A DNA stretch of 64,000 nt from Isoetes taiwanensis (GCA_021234155.1 JAJEKV010000051.1:5088698-5152697); one strand, 5' to 3'. Shown: positions 44,001 through 55,198, numbered from the stretch's first letter. Made by a program: numbers and translations. The notes: generated by a model not told the origin, from the letters alone.

Positions 44001-46371
44001 CATGCCAAACCAAATTATAAAGTGCAGTAGATGTGGTTATGAACCTTCACAAGAAAAGTACAATACAAAGTACAAAAGGACCTTCATTAGATCTGTGCAG
44101 TATTCCCAAAGCTAATAGCGAACTGGACGGTACTTAGGAGACAACCTTACTGATGTTTAGAGAAACCAAATGATCCATGACACTAGAATCCATAATGCTT
44201 GTTATATAATTGTAACACCATTGCATGCATCCTTAATTGCATGAAGATGAGTCTTAATGCCTTGCAATAGATGAATCCAATCTGCAGCACTGGCATTTTA
44301 TGGTCCACCTTGCCTAGGGTGCATAGAATATCATTCATGATGAGATTTATCAGAATTTATTGGCTATTTTTCCCTTTTATGTCTACATCTTGAATACCTT
44401 TAATGCTTAGCTGAAAAGGTGAAAATTTTATCCGCGAAAATGCATAGCAATGTAATTTGCCACATGTCATGCAGGATTTACTCATCCATTTCCTGTGGAC
44501 ATTCTTCATATAAAATTATTTCTTTTATTGATCCAGTGTTGTAATGTGGACTTCCTTTGCTCCTGTACTAAATTTACATTTCCGTCCAAAAATATCTAGT
44601 AAATCCCTACAAATCATGCACATAGAACTTTCCAAGAATAAGGTTAAGCTTACATCATACAAAATTCCATGTGGACTTCCTTCACTCCTGTACTAAATTT
44701 ACATTTCCGCCCAAAAATATCTAGTAATTCCCTACAAATCATGCACATAGAACTTTCCAATAAGGTTAAGCTTACATCGTACAAAATTTATTGCAAGAGA
44801 CTCTGTGCACAAGTCCTTTATGGATGAAACTCCTGCAGCCCACAACAAAGCAGAAAAGATCAGTCAAGCCACCTCTCTTTCATTTCACTTTCCCCACGCA
44901 TCTGCAAGATGCAGGGTCTGATGAGATCAGTGTTACAATATTGCAAAAGACAGATAATGGCAGTATTTTTGCACTGTTTATATCAGCAGGGATTGCATAC
45001 AGAGACATGAATCCCAATAGAAAAGGAAGAAATGTTGCAGTTGCAATTCAATAATAATGCCTAGAAACAAACAGTACAAGAAAGGATAGACGTTTTAACC
45101 ATCTAAATACCTGCATCATGTGCAGCAGTCCAAATGCTAGCAACATGGTCTAGCACATAATTATCAAGCGTCATTTTCACTGCAGGAAACACAGAGGATG
45201 TCCACTGCTCACATGCAGCTACGGCCTTGTCAACCCCGTAGAATACAGCACCCTGTTAAGGATTTTTTAATGTATTTGAAAAGCACAAAAGCACTTTTAG
45301 TTATTGCTATCCCGTGGCCCTCTGTTCTTCAACATGACGTTCAGATATGCATTATACATAACCTATCTTGCCTTCTAAGAAATGACATATATTTTCCTAT
45401 TTCGTGGCTCAGCTTGTTATTACGAGATGCATAGAGATAACATAAATAATCAATGTCACATGCTCTTGCTCGTATTCTTGCTAGTACATTTATTTCCATT
45501 ATGAGTTTCAAATTTCAAATGTAGCCCCCTACATGGCACAGAAATGGCTGAAGTGCAATTTTGAACCATCCAGTAAACTAATCATATTTCTCAATGTCAA
45601 TGCATCCTATGTATAAGAGTTGTGCCAAGCTACAGTATAAATTTGGGTATACCTAATAGATTCTTTTCATTATCTGGACTGACTTTCATTTGTATCCATT
45701 CGATCTGCTTAAACATCTAGTCTTTTTCCTCCAAAATGACGTCCTTTTACATCTTCCCCCTCCACCACTTTGAATGTCACATTTGGTCGTATTCACTACC
45801 AAATACTCTGACTACCTTGTTTTATCATTCATTCTTCAAGTTCCGCTTCTCTCATATTACACAACAACAATTAAATGCAATTTGTCCAAATACCTCAATG
45901 AGAGGGGCAATCATACAAGGCTCTAGCGCAATGTCTCCCATGTATATAAATTGCATAAGCAGACAGAAGCTATGCAAATTCCAACGAATGTTGACTTCGG
46001 AACTTTCTGCTTCTCTGCATTTCAAGATAGACGTCTAGTTAATATTAAACGAAAGGATATTTGCAATGCATCAACAAACTGATCAACCGGAAATTGCTGA
46101 AGAGGGCTCTGAAGTAGCTAGATTTCTCAGTCAACCTGGATAGTGAGCTGTTAAAATTCAACGTAAAGACGGCAACAAACGCCAGAACAAGGATGTAAAC
46201 TCACATCTTTCGTTGAATTCGAATCCTCAAATTCTGCATTTCATTCCGTGCAGCACAATGAGTCAGACGTTCCCAGTCTCTGAGCTGCATGGCCTCGGCA
46301 TCTATGGTATGTTGTTGAAAACAGGCTGCTTGCGAATCCTGTGGCCAGACATGTAGAATCACCGACTCCAT
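32046..46371 (-). CDS. FBL11: BTB/POZ-BACK-LRR protein, FBL11-like, 20 exons
   Basis: Exons (minus): 46371-46205, 46147-46088, 46014-45894, 45252-45111, 44832-44783, 43960-43872, 43791-43701 (or to 43671), 43400-43364, 43168-43032, 36536-36495, 36033-35502, 35304-35056, 34909-34776, 34155-33832, 33751-33496, 33032-32977, 32867-32784, 32512-32468, 32366-32298, 32216-32046. All phases agree, giving about 951 residues, close to Arabidopsis FBL11. A BTB fold spans residues 1-115 ([20 protein letters not shown]), BACK about 116-265 ([23 protein letters not shown]), and Leu-rich repeats run from about 300 to the end ([31 protein letters not shown]). BTB-BACK proteins join CUL3 ubiquitin ligases and the LRRs would hold the target; the target is not known to me. 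The 6.5-kb intron (36537-43031) is full of copia DNA, which lies antisense to the gene. Exon 7's end is ambiguous. Confidence 0.82.
37377..40771 (+). mobile_element. Ty1/copia retrotransposon, degenerate
   Basis: LTRs at 37377-37530 and 40573-40771 share both ends (TGTTA... and ...CTCTTCTCTTCCTTCA); the left one lacks about 45 bp. The iMet primer site TGGTATCAGAGC follows at 37533-37544, a purine tract AAGGGGAAG precedes the right LTR, and CGGAG/TGGAG at the edges fits an aged 5-bp target duplication. Inside are a gag-like start ([20 protein letters not shown], with an in-frame stop), an RT piece ([11 protein letters not shown] near 39335 and [17 protein letters not shown]) and RNase H ([20 protein letters not shown] near 39820). 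Most of integrase and RT is deleted. A 45-bp in-frame tandem duplication lies at 37791-37880. The element lies antisense in an intron of the FBL11-like gene. Confidence 0.88.
40320..40474 (+). other. Chloroplast atpB-atpE fragment (NUPT)
   Basis: The frame reads [20 protein letters not shown] and GNIDQA, the C-terminal end of plastid ATP synthase beta (usually [23 protein letters not shown]). After a short internal deletion comes [20 protein letters not shown], the N-terminus of the epsilon subunit. In plant plastids atpB and atpE are adjacent and overlap or nearly so, so this is one piece of plastid DNA. It lies within the copia element, about 100 bp before its 3' LTR. Both gene pieces are too short to function. 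Confidence 0.88.
41150..42540 (+). mobile_element. Second Ty1/copia remnant (gag zinc knuckle, protease, pre-integrase)
   Basis: Separate reading-frame pieces in copia order: [20 protein letters not shown] (gag, about 41405), [15 protein letters not shown] (zinc knuckle CX2CX4HX4C, about 41708), [20 protein letters not shown] (aspartic protease DSGA motif, ORF 41909-42184), and [20 protein letters not shown] ending [14 protein letters not shown] (GAG-pre-integrase, about 42340-42480). It stops there; no RT. The following 42545-42960 contains CACTATATATAATC and may be part of an LTR. A 52-bp tandem duplication lies at 41242-41338. Confidence 0.8.
44544..44790 (-). repeat. 125-bp tandem duplication that copies a splice donor
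   Basis: 44544-44668 and 44670-44790 match closely (GTGGACTTCCTT...TACTAAATTTACATTTCCG...ATCATGCACATAGAACTTTCCA...GGTTAAGCTTACATC). The right end overlaps the 3' end of exon 5 of the FBL11-like gene, so the exon end AATTTT and its donor GTAC exist a second time (as GTAT) 120 bp downstream in the intron. Confidence 0.85.
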
Positions 46372-46439
46372 TTTGATGAATCGATTCCGAGGGATAGAAA
46401 AATATGGTCTTTAAAAAAGGCAATTTTTTTGTATATTAT

Positions 46440-47790
46440 GTGCTAGGTAACCGGCCGGATCGAGGGGTTTCCGGCGGCGCCGCCTGCCGGTTTACCAGCC
46501 GGGAACCCCGAGATCCGGCCGGCTACCAAACGTAAGCCGGCAGGTAATAGAAATTCCGTTAACCCTATCCAAAATTTTTTCCGGCCGGCTTTTTTTTTCT
46601 CTTCTCCTCTGGCGATGGCGGATGCCGGAGCCTTTGGCGATGGCGCTTCCGTCGTCCGTTGAGGCGCTGCACTCCATTTTTCGATTTTAAGGTTGTGCCG
46701 TGATGAGTTCTGCTAGTTCTTTTTTTAGATTTTGTGTTGTTATGTGTATTTTAACATTGTTCTTTATCTTTTGCAGGTTCTGGCGTTCTTGCAGAGGATT
46801 CCAAGTGTGCACGTTCTTTGTGATTTGTTGAGTCTGAAGATTGGATCTGTTACTTTGGCGAGTCTGGAGTTCTAAAGGTTTACTAAAGCTTTACTTTGGC
46901 AGGTTTGGTGTTCTCCGCCGCTCGTGGCGGCGCCGCCAGCCGGTTCCCACCTGGAAGCCACCGATTGGTGGAACGTTCCCAAACGTAAGCCACGTGTACC
47001 CGTGGTTTCCGGAAATTTGTCCATGTCAGCAACAACCATGTGAGCATTCCGGCGGCTCAGCAGTGATGGCCGCCAATGCAAGAACCATTGCAAGAATCTG
47101 CAACCATTGCAAGAACCATCTGCAAGAATGCGCTCAGAAGTCGCGGCGGGCGACTTCGATTGATGGCGGCGATGATGCTTTCTGCAGTGATGGCAAGCGA
47201 GGAGCGCGGCGGCCCCGCGAACAAAACCCCGCCTAAGCATGTTCTTGGGATCTGTAGAAGGAAGAAAGAAGATGAAGCAGAAGGATTGGGTCTACGCCAT
47301 TAGGAAGGATGCCGGATCTGCGATGAAGAAGCTGGGATGTCGCTCTGCCATAACTTGTCGCCATAGTCGCTGCCATCGGTTGAAGCTTCTTGCCATAGCC
47401 ATTGAAGAGTCCGCCATAGCTAATGCTGCTCGTAGACTAGGTTTGAGCGGCCTGAGCGGCGCCGCTTAGAATAGGTAAACGAATATGTTTCCTGAAATAA
47501 AAAATACAAGAAAAAATGCGGAAACCACGGGGTACTCGTGGTTTACGTTATAGCAATGTCATAAGAAATGTTATAAGAAGGTAGGTTAAATGCTGTAAGA
47601 AGTAAATGGCGGTGCTCTAAGCGGCGCCGCCACGAAACTGGAAACCCAAAAAATACCTAAAATGAACAAATGCTCAAAAATCCAGGAATTTGCGGCGCCG
47701 CCAAGAAACTGGAAACCCAAAAAATACCTAAAATGAACAAATGCTCAAAAATCCAGGAATTTCCATTACCTGGCGGTTTACAGGTATATA
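46440..47790. mobile_element. GC-rich nested inverted-repeat element
   Basis: Three levels of symmetry: a 30-bp-arm hairpin at 46446-46475/46498-46527; arms CGTAAGCCACGTGTACCCGT (46984-47012) and their reverse complement at 47519-47547; and outer arms TAAGCCGGCAGGTAATAGAA (46533-46557) with their reverse complement at 47756-47780. The palindrome GGCGGCGCCGCC or close variants occur about five times. GC content is far above the surroundings. No transposase is recognised; open frames inside look like GC-driven artefacts. It starts about 70 bp upstream of the FBL11-like ATG, so it may supply or disturb that promoter. Confidence 0.65.
47621..47762 (+). repeat. 71-bp tandem duplication
   Basis: GCGGCGCCGCCA(C/A)GAAACTG ... 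AATCCAGGAATTT occurs twice in a row at about 47621-47691 and 47692-47762, near the right end of the GC-rich element. Confidence 0.88.
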
Positions 47791-47949
47791 ACTAGAAAAA
47801 GTGCCCAGCCTAAAATACGGTTGAAAATATGTAGATGGGCATATAATATGGTCGTTTGTTATAAACTAAAGTTCGAAATTGTCTTCATAAACATCTAAAA
47901 ACGCATGCCCGACGATGTCAGACGTTTCTCCTTGATGTACCTGATGTGT

Positions 47950-48245
47950 TTAGTATAATTAGATTTTGCAGCTGAAACATAATATTGTAGATATAGGTTT
48001 TATCTTTGTCTTGGGTATGCCCCATGTTGACGCCCACAGGGGTCAACATAGTTCTTGTTGCAATTGTTATTATCTGCTCATAACACATCAGTCTATATGT
48101 GTAACAGCATTCACAAACTTCCATTCCGGGGTAAAACAGTGGCTTTTCAAGGTTCAAGATGCAATAGATGTTCCCAAACTTGCTGCCCATATTGAAGCAA
48201 TCAACAAATCTGCTAATGTTATTGAACACCAACAGGAGTTGTGAA
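47950..48245 (+). pseudogene. Possible decayed exon, unrecognised
   Basis: After TTTTGCAG (47963-47970) a frame of about 90 codons ends HSGVKQWLFKVQDAIDVPKL and AAHIEAINKSANVIEHQQEL. The second half looks like a real helical protein, the first half is Cys/His-rich and less convincing. No family recognised. Confidence 0.3.
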
Positions 48246-48692
48246 CATATTGAAAATGTGAACAGATTGGTTTTGATACGAGGTCAGTTGTGCTGAGGAT
48301 ACGCCAAGTTGAACGTTGCAGGGATGCCAAGTTGAGGTAACTATGTAGTCACAATTTGGAGTTAGCAATGGGTAATAAAAAATGAGGTTGTAGATTTACT
48401 TATTGATCCATGTTGAATAGATTCCCTTGATTTTTCCTCCATTGGTCATGTTTATTTTGCCTTGACATTTCATAGCCTCTCCTTGCCAAATTCCCAAGTA
48501 TGCCGTTAAATGGAATTGCTGAATGCAGCATATCCTTGCCGCTCAAATTCTTGTTTTCTACTCTATCAAAACCTTGCCTAGACTGCTTTAGCATGAGTGC
48601 ACAATGATCATATGAATCTGTACCTTGTCCATTTTTATCAATCATGTGCCCACTCCGAAAAAAGGAAAAATAAATTGAGATACTATGACCTT

Positions 48693-48814
48693 TGGCCAGT
48701 GCAAACATTTTGGGGCACAGTCTCTGTTCATTTCAAATGTATCGCTATCCAATGGCCAGTGCAAACATTTTGGGGCACAGTCTCTCTGTTCATTTCAAAT
48801 GTATCGCTATCCAA
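48693..48814 (+). repeat. 60-bp tandem duplication
   Basis: TGGCCAGTGCAAACATTTTG...ATCGCTATCCAA is repeated twice, the second copy carrying two extra bases (CT). Confidence 0.9.
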
Positions 48815-49900
48815 TGGGCCTATCCCCCTCAAAACGCTTAATGGGCAAACGTTATGATCTGGCCAAGGACAACATGGGGCAAGCATCATTTCATTTCAAA
48901 AGACATATATATCTGAGACAGTCCCGTATCTTCTCAAAAAAAGAACATTTGAGAAGCAATATTTCCCATATCCTATTGTTTAAATTTGGATTTTCCGGTT
49001 TGGAGGAAAACTTTTTGGATTTTTCTTTAAGCCAGATTTACTAAGATTTTGAGATTTTATTGGGGAATTTAGATGCCGGAAAAAAATCCCGATTTCTAAA
49101 AATCGAACATGCATTTTTTTCTATGATTTCTAAATTTTCCTTATCCATTCTAACCCTTCAGCATTGCAGCTGTCGAAGCGTGCATGCTAGCCATAAGGAT
49201 TGGCATGCTTTTATATTTTGCATTCGGTTTTTTTCTTCAGGTGGGAGATCCGATTGCGTCGCCATGTTTTTGACCTTCATCAAACCTCAGATGTGCTGAG
49301 GCGATTGCATGGATTTGCTCCTTCCCACTGATATGCCGTTGCCAGGTTCTTCCTTTTCTTTATCTTATATTTTCTTCATCTCAATTAGGTGCACTTGATT
49401 TGTTGAAGACGCACTCTGAATCGGCTCTATGCAGGTGTGCAGTGACTTGATTTTGTGCAGGTGAGCGTAGAGGATCTGAAGAGAAGCATAATCATGATTA
49501 GGGCAGTGCCCGAAACTAAGGTGTTGTGGATTTTGGCCCAATCTCGGCATGCAGGGCAGGCCACGAACAATATTTCCTTGCAAGTTTTGGCCAATCTACA
49601 TTTCAAAACTTCTATCTTCATTTAAGTCTGCAGTGGTAAGTCATCATCCCCAAGGTTTTGGCTTTCCATGTCAATCGTGGTAGCTTCTCATTATCTGATG
49701 GAAAGGAGCTCTGTACAACCAAGTCTTATGGGGATCCCAAATGTGCATTCTTCTGTCCATTTTAAAAACAATGCCAGGGTTTCTAACTCTAGAAGAACAG
49801 ATTTAGGATGGACCACATGACTTTATGATTTAGATCTTTTTTCGCTATCACACAACATGATTTCGTTTTCTGTATAAGATTATCAACCATACCATCCGAG
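48815..49900. other. No gene seen
   Basis: Low-coding AT-rich sequence. Short open frames occur but none shows a recognisable domain. Confidence 0.45.
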
Positions 49901-49904
49901 TGGT

Positions 49905-51850
49905 CATATTATAGTTCTATATATGGAATCAAAATCCATTGTTATTTCTTGAGAGCACTTACTATTGGCTCCTTCATGCATGCAGGATAGCAATGCAGCA
50001 ATCTTGAAACCGTGAACTCTGACCATTTAAACAAAGGGGTGTGCCTACTCATAACTTCCACAGGTGAGTCCCTTTCCAAGACTGTCTTTTCAAGTTCATG
50101 TCTACAATTATCAATTTTGTTGTCTTCACCACTGCTCCTTATCCATTAGATCAATGATTAATTCTCTATTATATGTTGCATCTATCCTTCAAGCGCACAT
50201 GAAATGCTATTCATGCACTTCCGAGCTACCCTTCACAGGGTCACCAAAGAAGGTCAATGACTGGAGACTCAGGAACAGTAAACAGGCACTATTTGGTTGC
50301 TTCAAAAATGTCCATACTCCATTCTTGATAGGGACTTTGCATTTTCTCATGGATTTCATGTGCTCTATGTCTTATGAATTTTGTTGACTTTCCCAGTTCC
50401 ATAATTATAATTAGCTTCACTATGGATTTCCTAAGCACTCTTTTCGAGAATAAACTCTCTGCCCAGGTAATGCAAGACATTGTTGGCACAGAACTAATAT
50501 AATATCGTTCCAGTTTGTAGCATGAAAGCCGAGTTCAAAATTTTCTCTCTTTCAACACCTTATGTAGCAGCAGATTTGGGCATAAGACTTGGTTGTACAG
50601 AACACCTTATCCATCAGATTAATGATTAAGTTCTCTATTACATGATTTGAATTCGGCCTTCAAGCACTTAGAAAGCCATGACACTAGGCTGTGCTTACCA
50701 TGTGTAGCTAGCTATAAATATATGCAACATGTGAGTATGTGCAGGTTATCTACTGTTTAAATTTCTGTCTGTTGCTTCTAATTTGGCAGGAAGAGCAGCA
50801 TGCATGGGCTTAGATTTCTGCAGCTTTTTGTAAATTTGGAGGATGACTAGGCACAATGAACTATTCAGCACTAGGCAAATTGATATTGCTCATCTTTAAG
50901 CGGTTTACCAATGTGAAGCGCATTATAGGTTCTATTTGTCTTATGTTTACCAAATTTAATTTCGGATGAACCCATCATAGGCTAAGTCTAATGGCGATGA
51001 GTTATTAGAGTTGATGGCTATGGAGGTCCTCAGCACTCTTTATGAGAATAAAGTCTCTGACCCAGCTCATGTAACACAATGCCTCGGACCTATACATTCC
51101 CTATCGTGCTGCTACTGCTTCCTATCCATTCGCCATCGAAATCCACATTTGTGTATGTTTTGAATATGGATTTCTGTCTCACTGATATTGTAAATATATT
51201 GTGAATATTCTTTGTATACATTGTCAGTAGTATTTGTACTTCGTAATCAACTTGATTGCGAAGATGATTTGAGTTGTCTTATTGTAATTCTATATATGGA
51301 ATCCAAATCCATTGTTATTTCTCAAGCACTTAATATTGGCTCCTCCATGCATGCAGGATACCAATGCAGCAAGCTTGAAATTGTGAACTCTGCCCATTTA
51401 AACGAATTGAAACAACTTCTTGATAAAGAACATGCAATTCCGCAGGAGGTGTCGCATGCAAGAGGTGTGGCTACTCATAACTGCCACAGGTGAGTCCCTT
51501 TCCAAGACTGTCTTTTCAAGTTCATGTCTACAATTATCAGTTGTGTTGTCTTCACCACTACTCCTTATCCATTAGATCAATGATTAAATTCTCTATTATA
51601 TGAATTTGTATTTGGCCTCCAAGCACTTAGAGAAATCCACGATGGTTGGCTGTGCCTACCATGTTTGCATCTATCCTTCGAGAGCACATGAAATGCTATT
51701 GATGCACTTCTTCAAAAATGTCCACACTCCATTTTTGCTAGAGACTTCAGATTTTTTCAAGACATGCATTTCATATGCTCTATGTCTGCATGTCTACAAT
51801 TTTGAATTTTGTTGACTTTGCCTTCCATCGAGAATAAACTCTATGCCCAG
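49905..51850 (+). repeat. Direct segmental duplication of about 500 bp
   Basis: 49905-50420 and about 51275-51850 share long blocks, including CTATATATGGAATC(A/C)AAATC, GCTCC(T/A)TCCATGCATGCAGGATA-type sequence and CACAGGTGAGTCCCTTTCC. Each copy contains an exon-like piece between a GCAG acceptor and a CAG/GTGAGT donor. A third partial copy (CAAGCACTTAGA block) lies at about 50600-50700. In the right copy the enclosed frame reads GYQCSKLEIVNSAHLNELKQ. The gene of origin is not recognised. Confidence 0.75.
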
Positions 51851-52061
51851 GTGATGCAACACATTGGGGCCCCAGTTTGTGGCATGAAGGGTTCAGAATT
51901 TTCTCTATTATAGCACCTTCCCATAAGACTTGGTTGTACAGAGCTCCTTATCAATCATACCTCGCAGCAAGCTTACACTGTATTAGTCTTCTTACAATAG
52001 TCACGGTGCATTTGATCAAATATGCCTGACATTCTTTTAGTGTGCAACTTGCACTTTGTAC

Positions 52062-52177
52062 ATCTGAAGATTCTTCCATGGCAATGAAGCATTCAGGCCC
52101 AAGATGTGTCAGCATTTCAAGGATCTGAAGATTCAATGGCAATGAAGCATTCAGGCCCAAGATGTATCAGCATTTCA
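52062..52177 (+). repeat. 60-bp tandem duplication
   Basis: ATCTGAAGATTC...GGCAATGAAGCATTCAGG...AAGATGT(G/A)TCAGCATTTCA twice in a row. Confidence 0.88.
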
Positions 52178-52739
52178 GCATTTCTGTTATCTCCTAAGCT
52201 TTAAGAAAGATATGAGTTTCTAGAATTTCAATCTGTCCAATCTAGATGACCTATTGGTACCTCATTTGGTGGAATCAACTATCAAATTGTTGTGCTGAAG
52301 TTTTTCATAGCAAGTCTTCACCTATGTTTTCATATTAGCCATGCAACAAACTCTCAACAATCTTGCACAACGTTAATCTCCTTACAATATTCCATTGCAA
52401 GGGGGCATTTAAGCTTGGTGAAAAGCGTTGCCTGACATTATTGTTTTATTGTGCAAACTTGCGAGAATTTCATACCACTTTAGTTGCAAAAAAGTGTTTA
52501 CGTGGGTATCTTTGAAACATCTAATATTTGAACTATTAGACATTTATTGATTTATTACATGTATATGATGGAATCTTTGAGCGGCTAGGAATGTGTTGCA
52601 CGGTTCCTCATGAAAAGAGACCCCGATTTATATTGTTAAGTTTTATATTTTAGGTTTCGTTATTCTAGAAGATTAAGACCTACATTCCATTCGTACGTTC
52701 AATCATGTATAATTACGTTTGTATGGATAACATTATGGG

Positions 52740-52930
52740 TCAGAAGTCCTCATCTTTGTCCATATAAGGCTTGAGATTCCTTGGTATAATATGAATATAT
52801 GTCTCTTTATTATTAAGGATGTAATGATTCTAGATAAGATTTATGGGCCATAACTCATCTTTGTCCATGTTCTCAACAATAAGGCTTGAGATTCTTTGCT
52901 ATAGTATGAACATATGTCTCTTTATTTATC
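52740..52930 (+). repeat. Imperfect direct repeat of about 70 bp
   Basis: CTCATCTTTGTCCAT, AAGGCTTGAGATTC and ATATGTCTCTTTATT occur in the same order at about 52750-52810 and 52856-52926. Confidence 0.75.
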
Positions 52931-53241
52931 CTCTTCCCATTTTGCACCCTTGACTATTGAACTGGAAATGGTACATTGATATGTCTAAAACTTCCAACAA
53001 GAACCAAGATTTGCATAAACCATTCGAAACGAAAAAAATGAATTGAAGCCTTCTTCCTTGATCTCACATGCAATTACCACATACTCCAAGATTACCAACA
53101 ATGGCTAAAGCCCATATTTGCAAATAAGTTTTCTATTTTAGTTTTCATTGTGTTTGGAGCACATAATAATTTAGTGAACGATCATAATCATTATATTTTA
53201 AATAGGAAAAATTCTAATTATACCCCTCAAGTTTGCAAAAA

Positions 53242-53279
53242 TTCCAAAAATGCCCTCCAAATGAAGGGCATTTTTGGAA
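53242..53279. repeat. Short perfect hairpin
   Basis: TTCCAAAAATGCCCT-CCAAATGA-AGGGCATTTTTGGAA: 15-bp arms, 8-base loop. It resembles the inner part of the 180-bp foldback element at 30901. Confidence 0.8.
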
Positions 53280-53506
53280 AATTGGTAATAGAGACCACTT
53301 TGCCTAAGGTTGTCGTGATGAAGTCAATGATCCTGATTAACCACTCTTTTCTATACAACTTCATATTCCATACAACTTTTAGAAGTTGCAACATCTAATA
53401 TTAATATTAATACCACTTTTGCCAAATCAATTTCACATCATCTACTTTCTTGGATTTCTCTATTCGCCATCTTTCAAACTTTGCAAGGTGTTAAAGAATG
53501 TATATA

Positions 53507-53536
53507 TGCCCGGCAACGCCGGGCACCCATTACTAG
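53507..53536 (+). mobile_element. Helitron 3' terminus
   Basis: TGCCCGGC-AAC-GCCGGGCA is an 8-bp-stem, 3-base-loop hairpin followed after 7-8 bases by CTAG and then T. A GC hairpin a few bases before CTRR with a host T after it is the defining 3' end of Helitron rolling-circle transposons. The 5' end is not certain; TCTCTTTATTATTAAGG at about 52802 is a candidate. No Rep/helicase is encoded nearby, so the element would be non-autonomous. Confidence 0.65.
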
Positions 53537-53692
53537 TTTCCCTTATTTTCCAATTTTTTCCTTCCCAAGGTCACCTCTCGAAATAATTTCTCCCTTAGCC
53601 TTGTCTTCCTAGTCTATTGGCCTATGTTTTTTTTCCTTAGTTTTTTTTCCCTACTCTATTGGCATGGATCGTGAGTGAACTATAACCTAATC

Positions 53693-55198
53693 TGTTGCTG
53701 AAACCAAATATGGAAAAAACGACCACAATGGCATGCCCGAGGCTTGATGCGGTGATTTCCAGCGGTGGAGGAAGATTGGAGATGCTTGCGGCACCGTTTC
53801 CTATGATTCTGGCGATGCCCAAGGCTTGGAAGATCAAAAACGAAATAGGCATCAATAGATGCACGGCTCCAGGAAGAAAACGATCCAGTGAGTGCAGTCA
53901 TTGTTTAAAATAAGTTCAATTTTATTCTTTGTGCAAATAATAGATTCTGAGCTGATATATGGAACGATCAGGTCATTGGGAAATCATGCATTGCATAGTT
54001 AAGGGAGATCATTGAATTTGGTGAAATTGGAGACATTATTTGGAGCAATTATGTTATGATCAGGAGAGCTACAGATTATGGCTGTGTAACAGACTTAACT
54101 TGCTATGTTATTTGGTACAAATGAGAATTTAAACAGTTGAATCTAAGCAGGTGGATATCAAGGAAGAGCATAGCATATGCATACATGTTATTCAGCGGGA
54201 TGCAATATTGAATATGAATATGTCAAAATGATTTGACACAGTTGTATTTAAGGCAGTGCAGCTACAGATTTGTTGGAATGCAATTCGAACATAGCATTGC
54301 TAGATTTATCTGAACATCTATTATTGTGAGATGACCATAAATGAATAAGAAAAGCCCTGCTCTGGTTTGGAAAGTTGCTTATATTGTAGCCTTGTTTTGA
54401 TTGTATTTTACTTTTAGTGAAGTAAGAGAAAGGAAGCTTGTTGTGCTTGTTGTGCTGTGAGTAAATCTTCTCAAGAGAAATAGATAAATCTATGGTAGAA
54501 GATTGCCATAAGAAACAAGAGTTTGCTTTAATTGCGTTACTGTATGCACGCTATAAACTATAAATTCCGGCATTTTTACACAGGCTGATTTAACAGTAGT
54601 ACATAAGTATTTGTATGCACAGGTTTATTGCTGTGTTGATCTGGAATTAAACGTATTTGCTAATGTATTAGTTCCAGACTCTACAGTTGATGCATTGCAA
54701 ATCCAAGTAAGAAGTGATCGCTTTAATCGTAAGGCTGTGGCACGCTATAAACTATAAGTTCTGGCCGCACAGGTTGGGCAGTAAGATAAATGACTGTATT
54801 ACTTAAGTCTTTGCATACACAAACCTATTGCTGTTTTTCTCATCTGGATATAGACATGTCTACTTCTGCTTCAGTTACATACATCATATTTGTAGGTTCT
54901 GGCATGTATATACAGGTTGGGCAATAAAATAGTTGACAGTATTACCTAAGTCCTTGCATGCATAGACTTATTGCTGATTTATCATCTGGATATATATACA
55001 GGTTGGGCAATAAAATAGTTGACAGTATTACCTAAGTCCTTGCATGCATAGACTTATTGCTGATTTATCATCTGGATATAAACGTATTTGTATTTGCTAC
55101 TGCTTCAGTTCACATACTATCTTATTTGACGTTAAACGTATTGTGATCTAAACTAAAATTGTCTAGATTGTTGGTGTACTGCTCCACATACATCAACA
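53693..55198 (+). repeat. 5' LTR with internal subrepeats
   Basis: 1.5 kb, TG...CA. About 85 bp starting ACAGGTTGGGCAATAAAATA is tandemly repeated near 54914-55080, and more diverged versions occur earlier (near 54770), so the LTR grew by internal duplication. Both LTRs carry the same subrepeats. Confidence 0.88.

Noticed and set aside
46841..47469. Several long open frames in both directions
   Set aside because: Explained by GC-rich palindromic DNA; composition is skewed and no domain or splice logic fits.
53680..53913. Small ORFs in the gypsy LTR on both strands, repeated at 57.98-58.26 kb
   Set aside because: They repeat only because the LTR is duplicated; no domain and no retrotransposon proteins are expected in the LTR.
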